Notes: generated from the sequence alone by a model not told the origin. Positions 1 to 6,415 are shown, counted from the first letter of the stretch. The stretch: DNA of 12,268 nucleotides from Anaerolineaceae bacterium (GCA_009885445.1 VFKQ01000242.1:1-12268); one strand, 5' to 3'. Numbers and translations: made by a program.

Positions 1-161
1 AATTGCAAAGTCACTTTGAAAGAGTGCATCTCACCAGATTGTATTTCCCCTATCACCAGGCGCCCAAGCCGCTGACCTTCGAGCAATTGAATCGGGATTT
101 TCGCGAAACCACTGAAGCCTTTATTGCAGATATGCGCCTAGGCGTTTCCTGGCCGGGCTGA
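1..161 (+). CDS. 3' end of an unidentified protein (partial)
   Basis: An open frame runs from the window edge (first full codon at base 3) to a TGA at 159-161 and gives 52 residues ending RLGVSWPG. The composition is protein-like, with mixed charged and aromatic residues (HFERVHLTRLYFPYHQ near the left edge, then a helical-looking ETTEAFIADMR). No start codon is in the window, so the gene begins to the left. I do not recognise the family. It is convergent with the NUDIX gene on the other strand, and the 180 bases between them carry a palindrome. It could be a chance open frame, but the uninterrupted frame and amino-acid composition favour a real C-terminus. Confidence 0.5.
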   Translation, partial: LQSHFERVHLTRLYFPYHQAPKPLTFEQLNRDFRETTEAFIADMRLGVSWPG

Positions 162-221
162 AATGCGGAATCACCAACCTATTCAGATTCACTCAAATTG
201 GGTTATAGGGCTTTCTTAAAG

Positions 222-313
222 TCGCAGATTCTTCTATCGCGAATACCGCCAATAGGCAAATCGCACGAATACCCAAAACAAACTTGCAAATTTGCTCATT
301 CGCGACATTTGCG
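222..313. repeat. Intergenic imperfect palindrome
   Basis: Between the + strand gene ending at 161 and the NUDIX gene ending at 344 there is no gene. It holds an imperfect inverted repeat: TCGCGAAT at 237-244 matches ATTCGCGA at 298-305, with weaker flanking pairing (CGCAGAT at 222-228 with ATTTGCG at 307-313). The interior is rich in GCAAAT/GAATAC words. It sits at a convergent gene end, like several other palindromes in the window. A terminator role is possible, but there is no clear T tract. Confidence 0.45.
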
Positions 314-341
314 TTGAGGCTCGTCACTTTCATTTTGACCA

Positions 342-785
342 CTATCCCTGAATGGTGATCATCACCGGCTCTTGCGGCCAGCTCGTGCGGAGAGATTGCT
401 GCACCAGCGCGGCCACCTCCCTCGGTTGCACGGGTTGCGTGAGCAAATCACTGACGGGCATCCACAGCGGCAGAAAGGTGCCGCGAAGCGCATCGTAGTT
501 TCCGCTAAATTCGTCACCGTGGCCGGTGCCAAATTCGCCGCCGGTTTGCTCCACGAGGAAGTGCATCTGGCGATTGCCGCGATACCAAAACTCGGCCACC
601 TGACGAATCACACGCACATGCAGACCCAGCTCTTCATGCACTTCGCGCACCACGGCCTGCTCGGGCGTTTCGCCTGCGTCCACGCCGCCGCCGGGGAACG
701 AGAAGTAATGTCGTCCGGCGCGATGCCGCTCGATGAGGGCGATTGAATCATTTTGAATCAGAATTGCCGCGGCGCGCGTTCTCAT
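342..785 (-). CDS. NUDIX hydrolase
   Basis: 147 residues. The NUDIX box (G-x5-E-x7-R-E-U-x-E-E-x-G-U) is complete: G33, E39, R47-E48, E51-E52, G54 and L55, seen as GGGVDAGE followed by REVHEELGL. The E-E pair and RE Glu bind Mg2+ or Mn2+ and support hydrolysis of nucleoside-diphosphate-linked substrates. The FSFPGGG motif before the box is typical of small stand-alone members in the ADP-ribose pyrophosphatase/MutT range. The exact substrate cannot be read from sequence. Its ATG at 785 overlaps the stop of the heparinase-family gene in the 4-base ATGA configuration, so the two are very likely translationally coupled. The length is normal for the family, and it is probably cytoplasmic. Confidence 0.93.
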   Translation of the reverse strand: MRTRAAAILIQNDSIALIERHRAGRHYFSFPGGGVDAGETPEQAVVREVHEELGLHVRVIRQVAEFWYRGNRQMHFLVEQTGGEFGTGHGDEFSGNYDALRGTFLPLWMPVSDLLTQPVQPREVAALVQQSLRTSWPQEPVMITIQG

Positions 786-2809
786 TTTGGAAACGTGAAC
801 TCCGTCTGAAAAGTGACATTTGAATCAGCGCGCGCAGTGAGCGAGAGACTCAGCGCCGCTTCTTTTTGGCTGTAAGTGGGCGAGAACCAGCCGCGAGTCG
901 ACTCTGTTTCACCGCCGCCAAACACAACCGCGCCCGCGCGGACAATTTGTAAGTCAAACGGATTCGCATTCGCGGCCACGCGCATCTGAATTGGTCCGCG
1001 CGGCGACTGTAAATGAATCAACGCATCTGTTCCGCGCTCTTCCACCTTGAAAGCCCAATCGGGCAACAGCCAATGCAGACGAAACTCGCGCGCACGAATT
1101 TTCTTGGTCAGCAATCTATCCTCAACTGCCCAAAAGTCATCGCTGAACACAGTCACTGCGCGCTCGTGCTTCACGCCCAGCGCGCGATAGGCGTTGTGAT
1201 AGGCCTGCACCTTGCTGAGAATTTTTTCGTCGGTTTCGATTAATGTGCGCGCATAAGCGTTGACCCAATCGAGATATAAAAAACGCGAGACGCGCGTCAT
1301 CTGATCGCGCTCGTCCACGGTGACGGTGTTGTGGAAGTCTGCCGAAGTCAGCGGATTACTCCACGGATAGTCCGCGTTGTACGTGTACGTGCCCGCGTCG
1401 CGCGCAATATTTAATCCGCGCCACCATAAATCGAGATGCAACAAATCTGCGTGGCCCGGACGTGACGTGAAGCGCGTCGTGCGCAAGTAAGCCCAACTCT
1501 CGCGCCCGCGCAGATTATCGGCCGCGTAATGCTCCGCATCGAAACTGCGACCGATGGGCGGGTTGCCCAACCACAGCGACATCTCGTCCCAGGCGCCCGG
1601 GGAAATATCGTATTGCAAAAATGCGCGCGCCGCCGATTGCATCACGGGACGGAAATCCGCGAACCGACAAATTGTCAGCGGCAAAATATATGCGCCATCG
1701 TTCGCGCCTAAATTGGGCACCCCGCCCGAGGCCGAGTCGAGCATTGAGGCCAGCCAGTGCGAAGCGCGCTGTAAATTTTTTCGGGCAGTGATGGAAAATA
1801 TTTCACCGCGAAGAGGCGAAGGCCGCGAAGTTTTATGTGAGAGGCGAAGGCGACCTTCGCGTTCATCATTTGGCTTCGCGCTCTTCGTTTCTTCGCGGTA
1901 AAGAGACGTGGGGTTTTTCTGCAAGAATCGAACCCACAAAGCCAACTGCAACATCACGCGATGATAGTTCGTGCTGTGCTGACTGTATTCGCCGAAGTCG
2001 TCAATTTGTTTTTCGAGCGCGCGGTTGAACCATTTGCATCCCAGTGCCAGCCATTTTTTTGCGGAGGGATGCTCGGGCAAAACGGTCGCGGCGGTGATTA
2101 GTCCCGCCGCTTCGCTGAGCAGATGATTATTATTTTGCGAACGCGCATACATCAACGTGGGCGGAATGCGCTCGGCGTGTTGGGCGATGGCCTGGGCGAG
2201 GGCGCGTGTGCGCGGCTCGGTGGACGAATCCGCTTTTCGAAACAGCGACCCGGCAAAGGCGAGGGCAATGAGGCGCAGGGCAACCTCCTGGGCGGAGATC
2301 CAGTTCGGTCCGCGATGAGGCGGGTTGGTGGCGAGGAACGTCCCGAGTTGAGTCCAAAAAGATTCGGCGTATTTTTCGTCGCCGCTGAGGTGATAGGCGC
2401 GGGCGAGGACGGTGGCCCAGCCGAAGCGCGCCGGTTCCCAAATCATTTTGACGTCGCCGTCTATTTTTGCTTTTCCGGTTTCGTAATCCGTCCAGTGGAC
2501 GAGGGAGGCTTTGGGCGTGAGTTGTAACGCAACGGGCGGCCCGCCGAAGAGACGCACTTGCCCGCCGACGATTTCATTCGCTTCGTTGAGCAGGGCGCGT
2601 TTGCCGTCGGCGCCGATGGTTTTGAGAATTGATTCTTTGGAGGGAAGTGACCCGTAATCAGTGATTAGTGACCAGTTGTCAGTTGTCAGTTTTTGCGGCG
2701 CGGCGCGGAAGAGGCCGAGGCGCAGGCCGAGTTTGTACAGCGTGTAGAGGCCGAGTTGTTCGAGGCCGAGGTCGCGCAGGGCTTTGAGGGGCAGGGGGAG
2801 AGGGGACAA
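782..2809 (-). CDS. Heparinase II/III family protein
   Basis: About 675 residues, probably a polysaccharide lyase-like protein acting on uronic-acid-containing glycans. The N-terminal half (about 65-300) has the alpha/alpha-toroid signature of the family: IWEPARFGWATVLARAYHL at 123-141, an Asn/His motif NNNH at 226-229, and YSQHSTNYH at 275-283, where the catalytic Tyr/His of heparinase-type lyases sit. The C-terminal half (about 430-600) is the beta-sheet heparinase II/III domain, with HLDLWWRG at 458-465, DAGTYTYN at 471-478 and DFHNTV at 491-496. Two stretches look acquired: 39-52, encoded by a heptamer array, and about 304-335, encoded by a palindrome. The start is uncertain. The frame offers only TTG at 2809, without a Shine-Dalgarno, and the bases upstream are tandem repeats. 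No signal peptide is evident. It is coupled to the NUDIX gene. Confidence 0.88.
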   Translation of the reverse strand: MSPLPLPLKALRDLGLEQLGLYTLYKLGLRLGLFRAAPQKLTTDNWSLITDYGSLPSKESILKTIGADGKRALLNEANEIVGGQVRLFGGPPVALQLTPKASLVHWTDYETGKAKIDGDVKMIWEPARFGWATVLARAYHLSGDEKYAESFWTQLGTFLATNPPHRGPNWISAQEVALRLIALAFAGSLFRKADSSTEPRTRALAQAIAQHAERIPPTLMYARSQNNNHLLSEAAGLITAATVLPEHPSAKKWLALGCKWFNRALEKQIDDFGEYSQHSTNYHRVMLQLALWVRFLQKNPTSLYREETKSAKPNDEREGRLRLSHKTSRPSPLRGEIFSITARKNLQRASHWLASMLDSASGGVPNLGANDGAYILPLTICRFADFRPVMQSAARAFLQYDISPGAWDEMSLWLGNPPIGRSFDAEHYAADNLRGRESWAYLRTTRFTSRPGHADLLHLDLWWRGLNIARDAGTYTYNADYPWSNPLTSADFHNTVTVDERDQMTRVSRFLYLDWVNAYARTLIETDEKILSKVQAYHNAYRALGVKHERAVTVFSDDFWAVEDRLLTKKIRAREFRLHWLLPDWAFKVEERGTDALIHLQSPRGPIQMRVAANANPFDLQIVRAGAVVFGGGETESTRGWFSPTYSQKEAALSLSLTARADSNVTFQTEFTFPK
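1805..1899. repeat. Palindromic element inserted in frame in the heparinase-family gene
   Basis: Outer arms ACCGCGAAGA (1805-1814) and TCTTCGCGGT (1890-1899) are perfect 10-bp complements. An inner hairpin GCGAAGG-CGA-CCTTCGC lies at 1844-1860. The element maps to about residues 304-335 of the heparinase-family protein, between a toroid helix (LWVRFLQKN) and QRASHWLASM. It encodes a Lys/Arg/Glu/Ser-rich, disordered-looking segment and leaves the frame open. The same ACCGCGAAGAG word recurs in the intergenic element at 11624-11677, so this is a dispersed family. Confidence 0.8.
2654..2695. repeat. Heptamer tandem array inside the heparinase-family gene
   Basis: Six consecutive degenerate 7-bp units (GTAATCA-, GTGATTA- and GTTGTCA-like, with GTTGTCA twice in exact succession at 2675-2688). 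The total is 42 bp, a multiple of three, so 14 codons are added without a frameshift (about residues 39-52). It lies in the N-terminal region ahead of the toroid domain. Confidence 0.75.
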
Positions 2810-2815
2810 GGGAGG

Positions 2816-2857
2816 TGAATGGTGAATAGTGAATAGAGAATAGTGAAGGGTGAGCGA
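2816..2857. repeat. Heptamer tandem array upstream of the heparinase-family gene
   Basis: Six degenerate 7-bp units of the type TGAATAG (exact at 2823-2829 and 2830-2836, one mismatch at 2837-2843). It begins 7 bases upstream of the TTG start, exactly where the ribosome-binding site of the heparinase-family gene should be, and no Shine-Dalgarno-like sequence is visible there. Confidence 0.75.
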
Positions 2858-2868
2858 GAGCTTTTTGG

Positions 2869-2916
2869 AATCCGCCAGCTTGCCAGCTTGCCAGCTTGCC
2901 AGCTTGCTGGCGGATT
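2869..2916. repeat. 8-bp tandem repeat enclosed in an 11-bp hairpin
   Basis: Arms AATCCGCCAGC (2869-2879) and GCTGGCGGATT (2906-2916) are perfect complements. The interval is tandem GCCAGCTT units of period 8. The right arm runs into five T residues, so on the + strand it has terminator shape, although no + strand gene ends here. It lies between the R2lox stop and the heparinase-family start. Confidence 0.75.
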
Positions 2917-2938
2917 TTTGGGCGCAAAAATATTTACG

Positions 2939-2958
2939 CGCGACACGATGGTGTCGCG
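2939..2958 (-). terminator. Hairpin directly after the R2lox stop codon
   Basis: CGCGACAC (2939-2946) pairs perfectly with GTGTCGCG (2951-2958) around a 4-base loop. On the minus strand the hairpin begins at the base after the R2lox TAA and is followed by a short, interrupted T-rich stretch (AATATTTTTG). It is a likely but imperfect intrinsic terminator or 3'-end stabiliser. Confidence 0.5.
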
Positions 2959-3933
2959 TTACGCTTCGGCTTCTTCGGCCACGCGGTTCACTTCGGCCAT
3001 GCTGACGCCGCGCGCTTTTTCGAGTCGGGCGAAACGCGCAGAGAATTGGTCCATGGCGTAGTTGATGAAGTCTTCCTCCACCAATCCGAAGGGCACAACT
3101 TCATAAGCGGCGAACGCGTCGCCGATGACGCCGATGGCCGCGGGCAGCAAAGCGTTCATGTGCGTTTCGAGCGTATCCCATTCGTCTGGATTCTCAGCGA
3201 CGAGACGCGAGAGCAAATAAATTCCGTAGGCGATGTGGCGCGACTCATCCTGTTTGAGTAAACCGATTCCTTTGCGCAGGCCGGGCATGATGTCGTTGCG
3301 TTCGAGCATTGTGTAAAAAGCATGATATCCGGTTTCGGCGAGCACGCCCTCCACGATCATGTTGTACGTCACTGCGGCGCGGATCTGCGCGGCGGGCGCT
3401 GAGTCTGCTGTCAGCGCGGAGAGAGCGGCGGGGAGCGCGTCGTAGAAGATGGCGCGGTAGTTGTCGGTGTGGTATTTGCTTAAGTCGGACCTCTCCCGCG
3501 GCCCCTGGTCTCGATACGGCGGCGGTTGAGTGGCGTTCTCTGCGTGTTGAATCCCGCCGCCTACTCGACCACCAACAGGAGAGGGGAGAATTTCATCGAT
3601 GAAGCGGCGGAAGAAATCGGTGTGTTTGGCTTCTTCGTAGAGGAAACTCGTGAGGAACATTTCCTCTTCGAGGCGGCCTTCGCGGGCGATGACTTGAATC
3701 AGCGGAAGCAGATCGAGCGTGACGGCTTCTTCGCCGGCGACGAACATGGCCAGCAGACGCAGAATTAAATCCTGTTCGACGGCGCTCAGCGCGGCCCAAT
3801 CGCGCCGGTCACGGGTTAGCTCAATCTCGGAGGGATTCCAAATCCCGAGGCGCTTCGCCTTTTCGTACAGGCGCATGGGGTGCGAGGCGCGGTCGAGGCC
3901 GCGCGTGGATGTGGCGAACGAGGTGCGAGTCAT
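2959..3933 (-). CDS. R2-like ligand-binding oxidase (R2lox), Mn/Fe ferritin-like protein
   Basis: 324 residues from ATG at 3933. A TTG 12 bases upstream is open, but the MTRTSF start matches the family N-terminus as I remember it. All R2lox hallmarks are present. First-half ligands are E68, E101 and H104 (AGEEAVT, YEEAKH), with crosslink Val at 71. Second-half residues are crosslink Tyr 190, E195, E230 and H233 (TYNMIVEG, DESRH). Recalled Mycobacterium tuberculosis R2lox numbering is E68, V71, E101, H104, Y162, E167, E202, H205. The first four match exactly and the rest are shifted by 28, locating an insertion at about residues 117-149, where a palindromic element is found. The family assembles a heterodinuclear Mn/Fe site with a Tyr-Val ether crosslink and binds a long-chain fatty acid; its physiological substrate is not settled. 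It lacks the ribonucleotide-reductase radical role. Confidence 0.93.
   Translation of the reverse strand: MTRTSFATSTRGLDRASHPMRLYEKAKRLGIWNPSEIELTRDRRDWAALSAVEQDLILRLLAMFVAGEEAVTLDLLPLIQVIAREGRLEEEMFLTSFLYEEAKHTDFFRRFIDEILPSPVGGRVGGGIQHAENATQPPPYRDQGPRERSDLSKYHTDNYRAIFYDALPAALSALTADSAPAAQIRAAVTYNMIVEGVLAETGYHAFYTMLERNDIMPGLRKGIGLLKQDESRHIAYGIYLLSRLVAENPDEWDTLETHMNALLPAAIGVIGDAFAAYEVVPFGLVEEDFINYAMDQFSARFARLEKARGVSMAEVNRVAEEAEA
3491..3588. repeat. Palindromic element inserted in frame in R2lox
   Basis: The left arm contains GGTCTCGATACGGCGGCGG (3507-3525) and the right arm CCGCCGCCTACTCGACC (3554-3570). The flanks pair further (CTCTCCCG near 3491 with the GAGAGGGGAG side near 3579-3588). A second copy of the family lies between genes at 6121-6218. 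Here it encodes a Pro/Gly/Arg-rich loop between FIDEIL and DLSKYH of R2lox. Confidence 0.82.
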
Positions 3934-3953
3934 TGGCTCATCCAAAAATTTCT

Positions 3954-4015
3954 GTCACAGAGATCACTGAGAAAAACCGAGAAGCAAACTCAGAAAACTC
4001 GGTGTGCTCTGTGGC
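3954..4015. repeat. Intergenic palindrome between R2lox and the DUF3105 gene
   Basis: GTCACAGAG (3954-3962) pairs with CTCTGTGGC (4007-4015) with one mismatch. Inner pairs are CTGAG/CTCAG and CCGAG/CTCGG. This is a different sequence family (CACAGAG/CTGAGA words) from the other palindromes, with the same architecture. It occupies most of the 102-base gap and would lie in the R2lox upstream region. Confidence 0.65.
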
Positions 4016-4035
4016 TAAAAGAATAAGGTAGTTCA

Positions 4036-4554
4036 TTACGGCAACGGTTCGCCAACTTGCCCACTGCACGGCGCGCCCGGCTCGGGGTTTTGCGGACCCT
4101 CTTCAAAGTGGACGATGAACTCTGCGATGCGCGGGTCGGGCAGGGACTCGATGATGAGTTGCACACCCCAGGCGGTCAGGATTACGTCCGCCGTTTGATT
4201 CGGATACGGGCTGAGCAAAACGTAGCCATGCCCGCGCACGAGGCTTTGCAGTTCGGTCACTTGCGCGGCGCTGAGGTCGGGACGATACGTGAGCCAGACC
4301 GCGCCGTGTTCCATGGAGTGGAGCGCGTTGCCGGGTTCCACAGGTTGGTCGTAGATGCCGCAATTTTGCCAGACGGGATAGTGCTCGCCATATGCAGGCG
4401 GGATGCCGCCCTCGGGCACGGTCACCGTGTCGGTGTGGCCGCGATGGTCTTCGGGATTCGGAAAGGTCCGCGCGCCCTCGATGCTGGATTTGCTGGCGCA
4501 GGAGGAGAGCAGGATGAGCAGAATTATGGATGTTCGTGCGAGTGTGGTTTTCAT
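4036..4554 (-). CDS. DUF3105 domain lipoprotein
   Basis: 172 residues. The N-terminus is a lipoprotein signal: basic n-region (MKTTLARTS), hydrophobic IILLILL and lipobox LSSC with Cys19 as the lipidated residue, so it is probably exported and membrane-anchored. The mature part carries the DUF3105 pattern: GGIPPAYGEHYPVW at about 54-67, a Cys/Tyr segment NCGIYDQPV, then HSMEHGAVWLTYRPD, with several conserved His residues that could bind metal. Function of the family is unknown. ATG at 4554 is preceded by GAGG six bases upstream. No operon partner is obvious: palindromes or repeats lie on both sides. Confidence 0.85.
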   Translation of the reverse strand: MKTTLARTSIILLILLSSCASKSSIEGARTFPNPEDHRGHTDTVTVPEGGIPPAYGEHYPVWQNCGIYDQPVEPGNALHSMEHGAVWLTYRPDLSAAQVTELQSLVRGHGYVLLSPYPNQTADVILTAWGVQLIIESLPDPRIAEFIVHFEEGPQNPEPGAPCSGQVGEPLP

Positions 4555-4607
4555 GGGTACCTCGGTGGGTGGAGTGGGGGTATTTTAGTTGATTTGCGGG
4601 CTTTCCC

Positions 4608-4649
4608 AGTTGGAAAGTTTGAAGGTTGCAAGTTGAATGTTTAGTTTTC
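4608..4649. repeat. Heptamer tandem array upstream of the DUF3105 gene
   Basis: Six degenerate 7-bp units of the type AAGTTTG/AAGGTTG/CAAGTTG run in phase from 4608 to 4649. They lie about 50 bases upstream of the DUF3105 start, outside coding sequence. Confidence 0.6.
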
Positions 4650-4793
4650 CCCCAATGGAAGTGGGCAAGAGGAAATGAAGATTCGAAAAACCGTCCACGA
4701 ATATAACCACGAATTCACGAATGAGAGACTGCAATTCGAGTATTCGTGACCTATTCGTGGATGGTTACTTTCCCGAGTGGAGGTGGGTAAGAG
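4646..4793. repeat. Palindrome flanked by about 25-bp imperfect direct repeats
   Basis: The 239 bases between DUF3105 and TIR-FGE contain no gene. An imperfect palindrome at 4689-4766 is built from CCACGAAT/ATTCGTGG words (AACC near its left end, GGTT at its right end). It is bracketed by direct repeats at 4646-4671 and 4769-4793 that share TTTCCC, TGGA, GTGGG and AAGAG. The right copy abuts the stop codon of TIR-FGE. Confidence 0.65.
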
Positions 4794-6083
4794 TTATTCG
4801 GGGAGGGGCGGGGCTATGACAATACGAAAACCAATCCCATGTTCCCAGATGTCGATATAGAAATTCCGATAAGCGCAACGTACGTTTTTCATCGGATTGA
4901 TAAATGAACCCCCGCGAAGTACACGAGAATCGGAAGAATTCTCATCCTCGCGACCATCATCAGCTTTATATGGGTATCTTTGTTTCAAACTATGTGTCCA
5001 CTCCCAAACATTGCCCGCCATATCTGCACAACCATATGGAGAATCTCCATCGGGTGAATATAAACCTGCGGGTGTCGTCCCATGTTTGGCACTTTCTTCC
5101 GAATTGCATTTACTATTATCGGACTTGTTGCCCCAAGGGTATTCTCGTCCATCTGTGCCGCGCGCAGCTTTTTCCCATTCGGCTTCCGTTGGAAGACGCA
5201 AAATCAAGCCAGAGGGAAGTTCGCTTTGAACAAGATTATTTAACCACTCACAATATTCCAGTATCTCTTTCCATTTGGCATAAATAATAGGGTGATCTTT
5301 TTTCTTCCTCCAACCATCCACTGGATGTTTACTCTTTTTGTTTTTGATATACGAATCGTATTGTTCGTTCGTTAAAGGATACCTCGCCATCCAGTAATCG
5401 TAAGGAATATCGACACTGCGTTGTGGCTTTTCATCATCGTCACCGTTTTTACTCCCCATCAAAAACTTACCCGCAGGCACATGAACAAACTCCATACCGC
5501 CAAATATTTCTACTAAAAAACCATCAGGCGTATATTTTTTGGTAGTAGAAATTTGAGGAACTGGTAAAGGCTTTGGCTTTTCTACAATAGGTTTCTCTTC
5601 TTGAATTGCATTTTCTTTAACTTCTAGCGCGGGTGGAACAAAGCTCAAACCAAGCGAATCGGCGCGTCTTTTTAAACTAACCAGTAATCTGTTGAGTGCG
5701 CGGTCTCGCTGACCCTCAAAATAATCCGCGTATTGCCATGCGCGCAATCTGCGCGGCGGCTCGCAGTCTTCCAAACGCACGGGCATAATGTACAAAGTAC
5801 CTTCGGGTTTGTAATCTGCGAAGTCCAACACAATCCTGAGTTCGCGTTGAATGTAGCCTTCTTTGGTAATGGATCCCTTGGAAAGGCAGACGATGATCGC
5901 GTCGGCGGCTTCGACGGCTTTTTCGATTTCCATGTTCCAGTCCGCGCCGGGGAAGATTTCTTCCTCGTCCAGCCAGGGTTGAATCCACGGCTCGGCGCGC
6001 AGTTTTTGATACAACTCGCGCACAGCGGGTTTGTCATTGGAGGAGTGGCACAGGAAGACGCGGAGGGGACGATTGGTGGTCAT
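4794..6083 (-). CDS. TIR domain - formylglycine-generating-enzyme-like (FGE/C-type-lectin fold) fusion
   Basis: 429 residues. Residues 7-145 are a TIR domain: RVFLCHSSND at 8-17, WLDEEEIFPG near 37-46, SKGSITKEGYIQREL at 68-82. E81 is the candidate catalytic Glu of NAD+-cleaving TIRs. A Pro/Lys/Glu-rich linker (about 150-180) follows. Residues 195-425 are an FGE-sulfatase domain: MEFVHVPAGKFLMGS, LTNEQYDSYI, LRLPTEAEWEKAARG (296-309), YPWGN, GCADMAGNVWEWT (351-363), RVLRGGSFI (387-395) and VRCAYRN ending GFRIV. The Cys pair of active formylglycine generators is absent (Ile-Asn after GGSF, one Cys in VRCAYRN), so it is more likely a binding or sensor module. ATG at 6083. Effector-plus-sensor architecture suggests defence or signalling. 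The FGE half is visibly more AT-rich than the TIR half. Confidence 0.92.
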   Translation of the reverse strand: MTTNRPLRVFLCHSSNDKPAVRELYQKLRAEPWIQPWLDEEEIFPGADWNMEIEKAVEAADAIIVCLSKGSITKEGYIQRELRIVLDFADYKPEGTLYIMPVRLEDCEPPRRLRAWQYADYFEGQRDRALNRLLVSLKRRADSLGLSFVPPALEVKENAIQEEKPIVEKPKPLPVPQISTTKKYTPDGFLVEIFGGMEFVHVPAGKFLMGSKNGDDDEKPQRSVDIPYDYWMARYPLTNEQYDSYIKNKKSKHPVDGWRKKKDHPIIYAKWKEILEYCEWLNNLVQSELPSGLILRLPTEAEWEKAARGTDGREYPWGNKSDNSKCNSEESAKHGTTPAGLYSPDGDSPYGCADMAGNVWEWTHSLKQRYPYKADDGREDENSSDSRVLRGGSFINPMKNVRCAYRNFYIDIWEHGIGFRIVIAPPLPE

Positions 6084-6109
6084 AAGTTTACCCCGGATGG
6101 GATTTGCGA

Positions 6110-6115
6110 ATTATA
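6110..6115 (-). promoter_or_regulatory. -10 box of TIR-FGE
   Basis: Minus-strand TATAAT within GTTATAATTCGC, 26 bases upstream of the TIR-FGE ATG. No good -35 is visible; the -35 area falls in a palindromic element. The same GTTATAATYYGC word precedes the first TIR remnant (6416-6421) and the methyltransferase (8578-8583). Confidence 0.55.
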
Positions 6116-6120
6116 ACCGC

Positions 6121-6218
6121 GGTCTCGATACGGCGGCGATAGAGTGGGTTGGAAGATAGTGTCGAATCCCGCCGCCTACCCTGCGATAAACTCAGGGCAT
6201 CGCTCGACCACCGTCACG
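6121..6218. repeat. Palindromic element, second copy, with a nested small palindrome
   Basis: GGTCTCGATACGGCGGCG at 6121-6138 and CCCGCCGCCTAC at 6168-6179 match the element inside R2lox. The terminal TCGACCACC is displaced to 6204-6212 because about 24 bases are inserted at the CTAC junction. The insert contains CCCTG...CAGGG (6179-6197), itself a small inverted repeat. The element sits directly upstream of the TIR-FGE promoter. Confidence 0.78.
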
Positions 6219-6240
6219 CGATTGAAATTGTGCCGTTACT

Positions 6241-6368
6241 TCGAATCGACTCCACCGCCGCGAACGCCGATTTTATCGCGGACAACTCGTCCCCTTCGGG
6301 CGGCAGGGTTTGTCGTTGGAGGAGCCCTAAAGGGTAGTATGGCAGAGGAAGACGCGCAGAGGTCTCAT
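6241..6368 (-). pseudogene. Decayed TIR gene 5' end, copy 1
   Basis: Read on the minus strand from ATG at 6368, it encodes a start like that of the intact TIR-FGE (CTGCGCGTCTTCCT, then CTCCTCCAA and GACAAACCC). Two insertions break it: about 15 bases containing ACCCTTTAGGG after the Cys-His codons, with an in-frame TAG, and a CCGCCCGAAGGGG palindrome after Lys-Pro that shifts the frame. Beyond GACGAGTTGTC the similarity to TIR ends. The remaining 40 bases match copy 2 at 7075-7213 instead. A -10 TATAAT lies upstream at 6416-6421, so it may still be transcribed. Confidence 0.7.
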
Positions 6369-6403
6369 GGGAAAGGATGAAAGAGGAAAGATGAAGGTGG
6401 GTT
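6369..6403. repeat. Heptamer array at the start of TIR remnant copy 1
   Basis: Degenerate 7-bp units of GATGAAA/GAGGAAA/GATGAAG type run from the ATG of the remnant outward. An equivalent array sits at the same position of copy 2 (7214-7250), so it was present before the two copies diverged. Confidence 0.65.
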
Positions 6404-6415
6404 GTTTCCCCGCAG

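Noticed and set aside
372..746. Open frame on the + strand opposite the NUDIX gene
   Set aside because: It mirrors the minus-strand NUDIX gene, has no family motif, and the complete NUDIX box is on the other strand.
2123..2527. Long + strand open frame inside the heparinase-family gene
   Set aside because: Gly/Arg/Glu-rich shadow frame typical of GC-rich antisense; the minus frame carries the family motifs.
2816..2916. Possible CRISPR array in the tandem repeats near 2816-2916
   Set aside because: Units are 7 or 8 bp with no spacers and no cas genes nearby.
4057..4644. 195-residue + strand frame over the DUF3105 gene
   Set aside because: Antisense of a lipoprotein with a clear signal peptide and domain; no ribosome-binding site or recognisable motif of its own.
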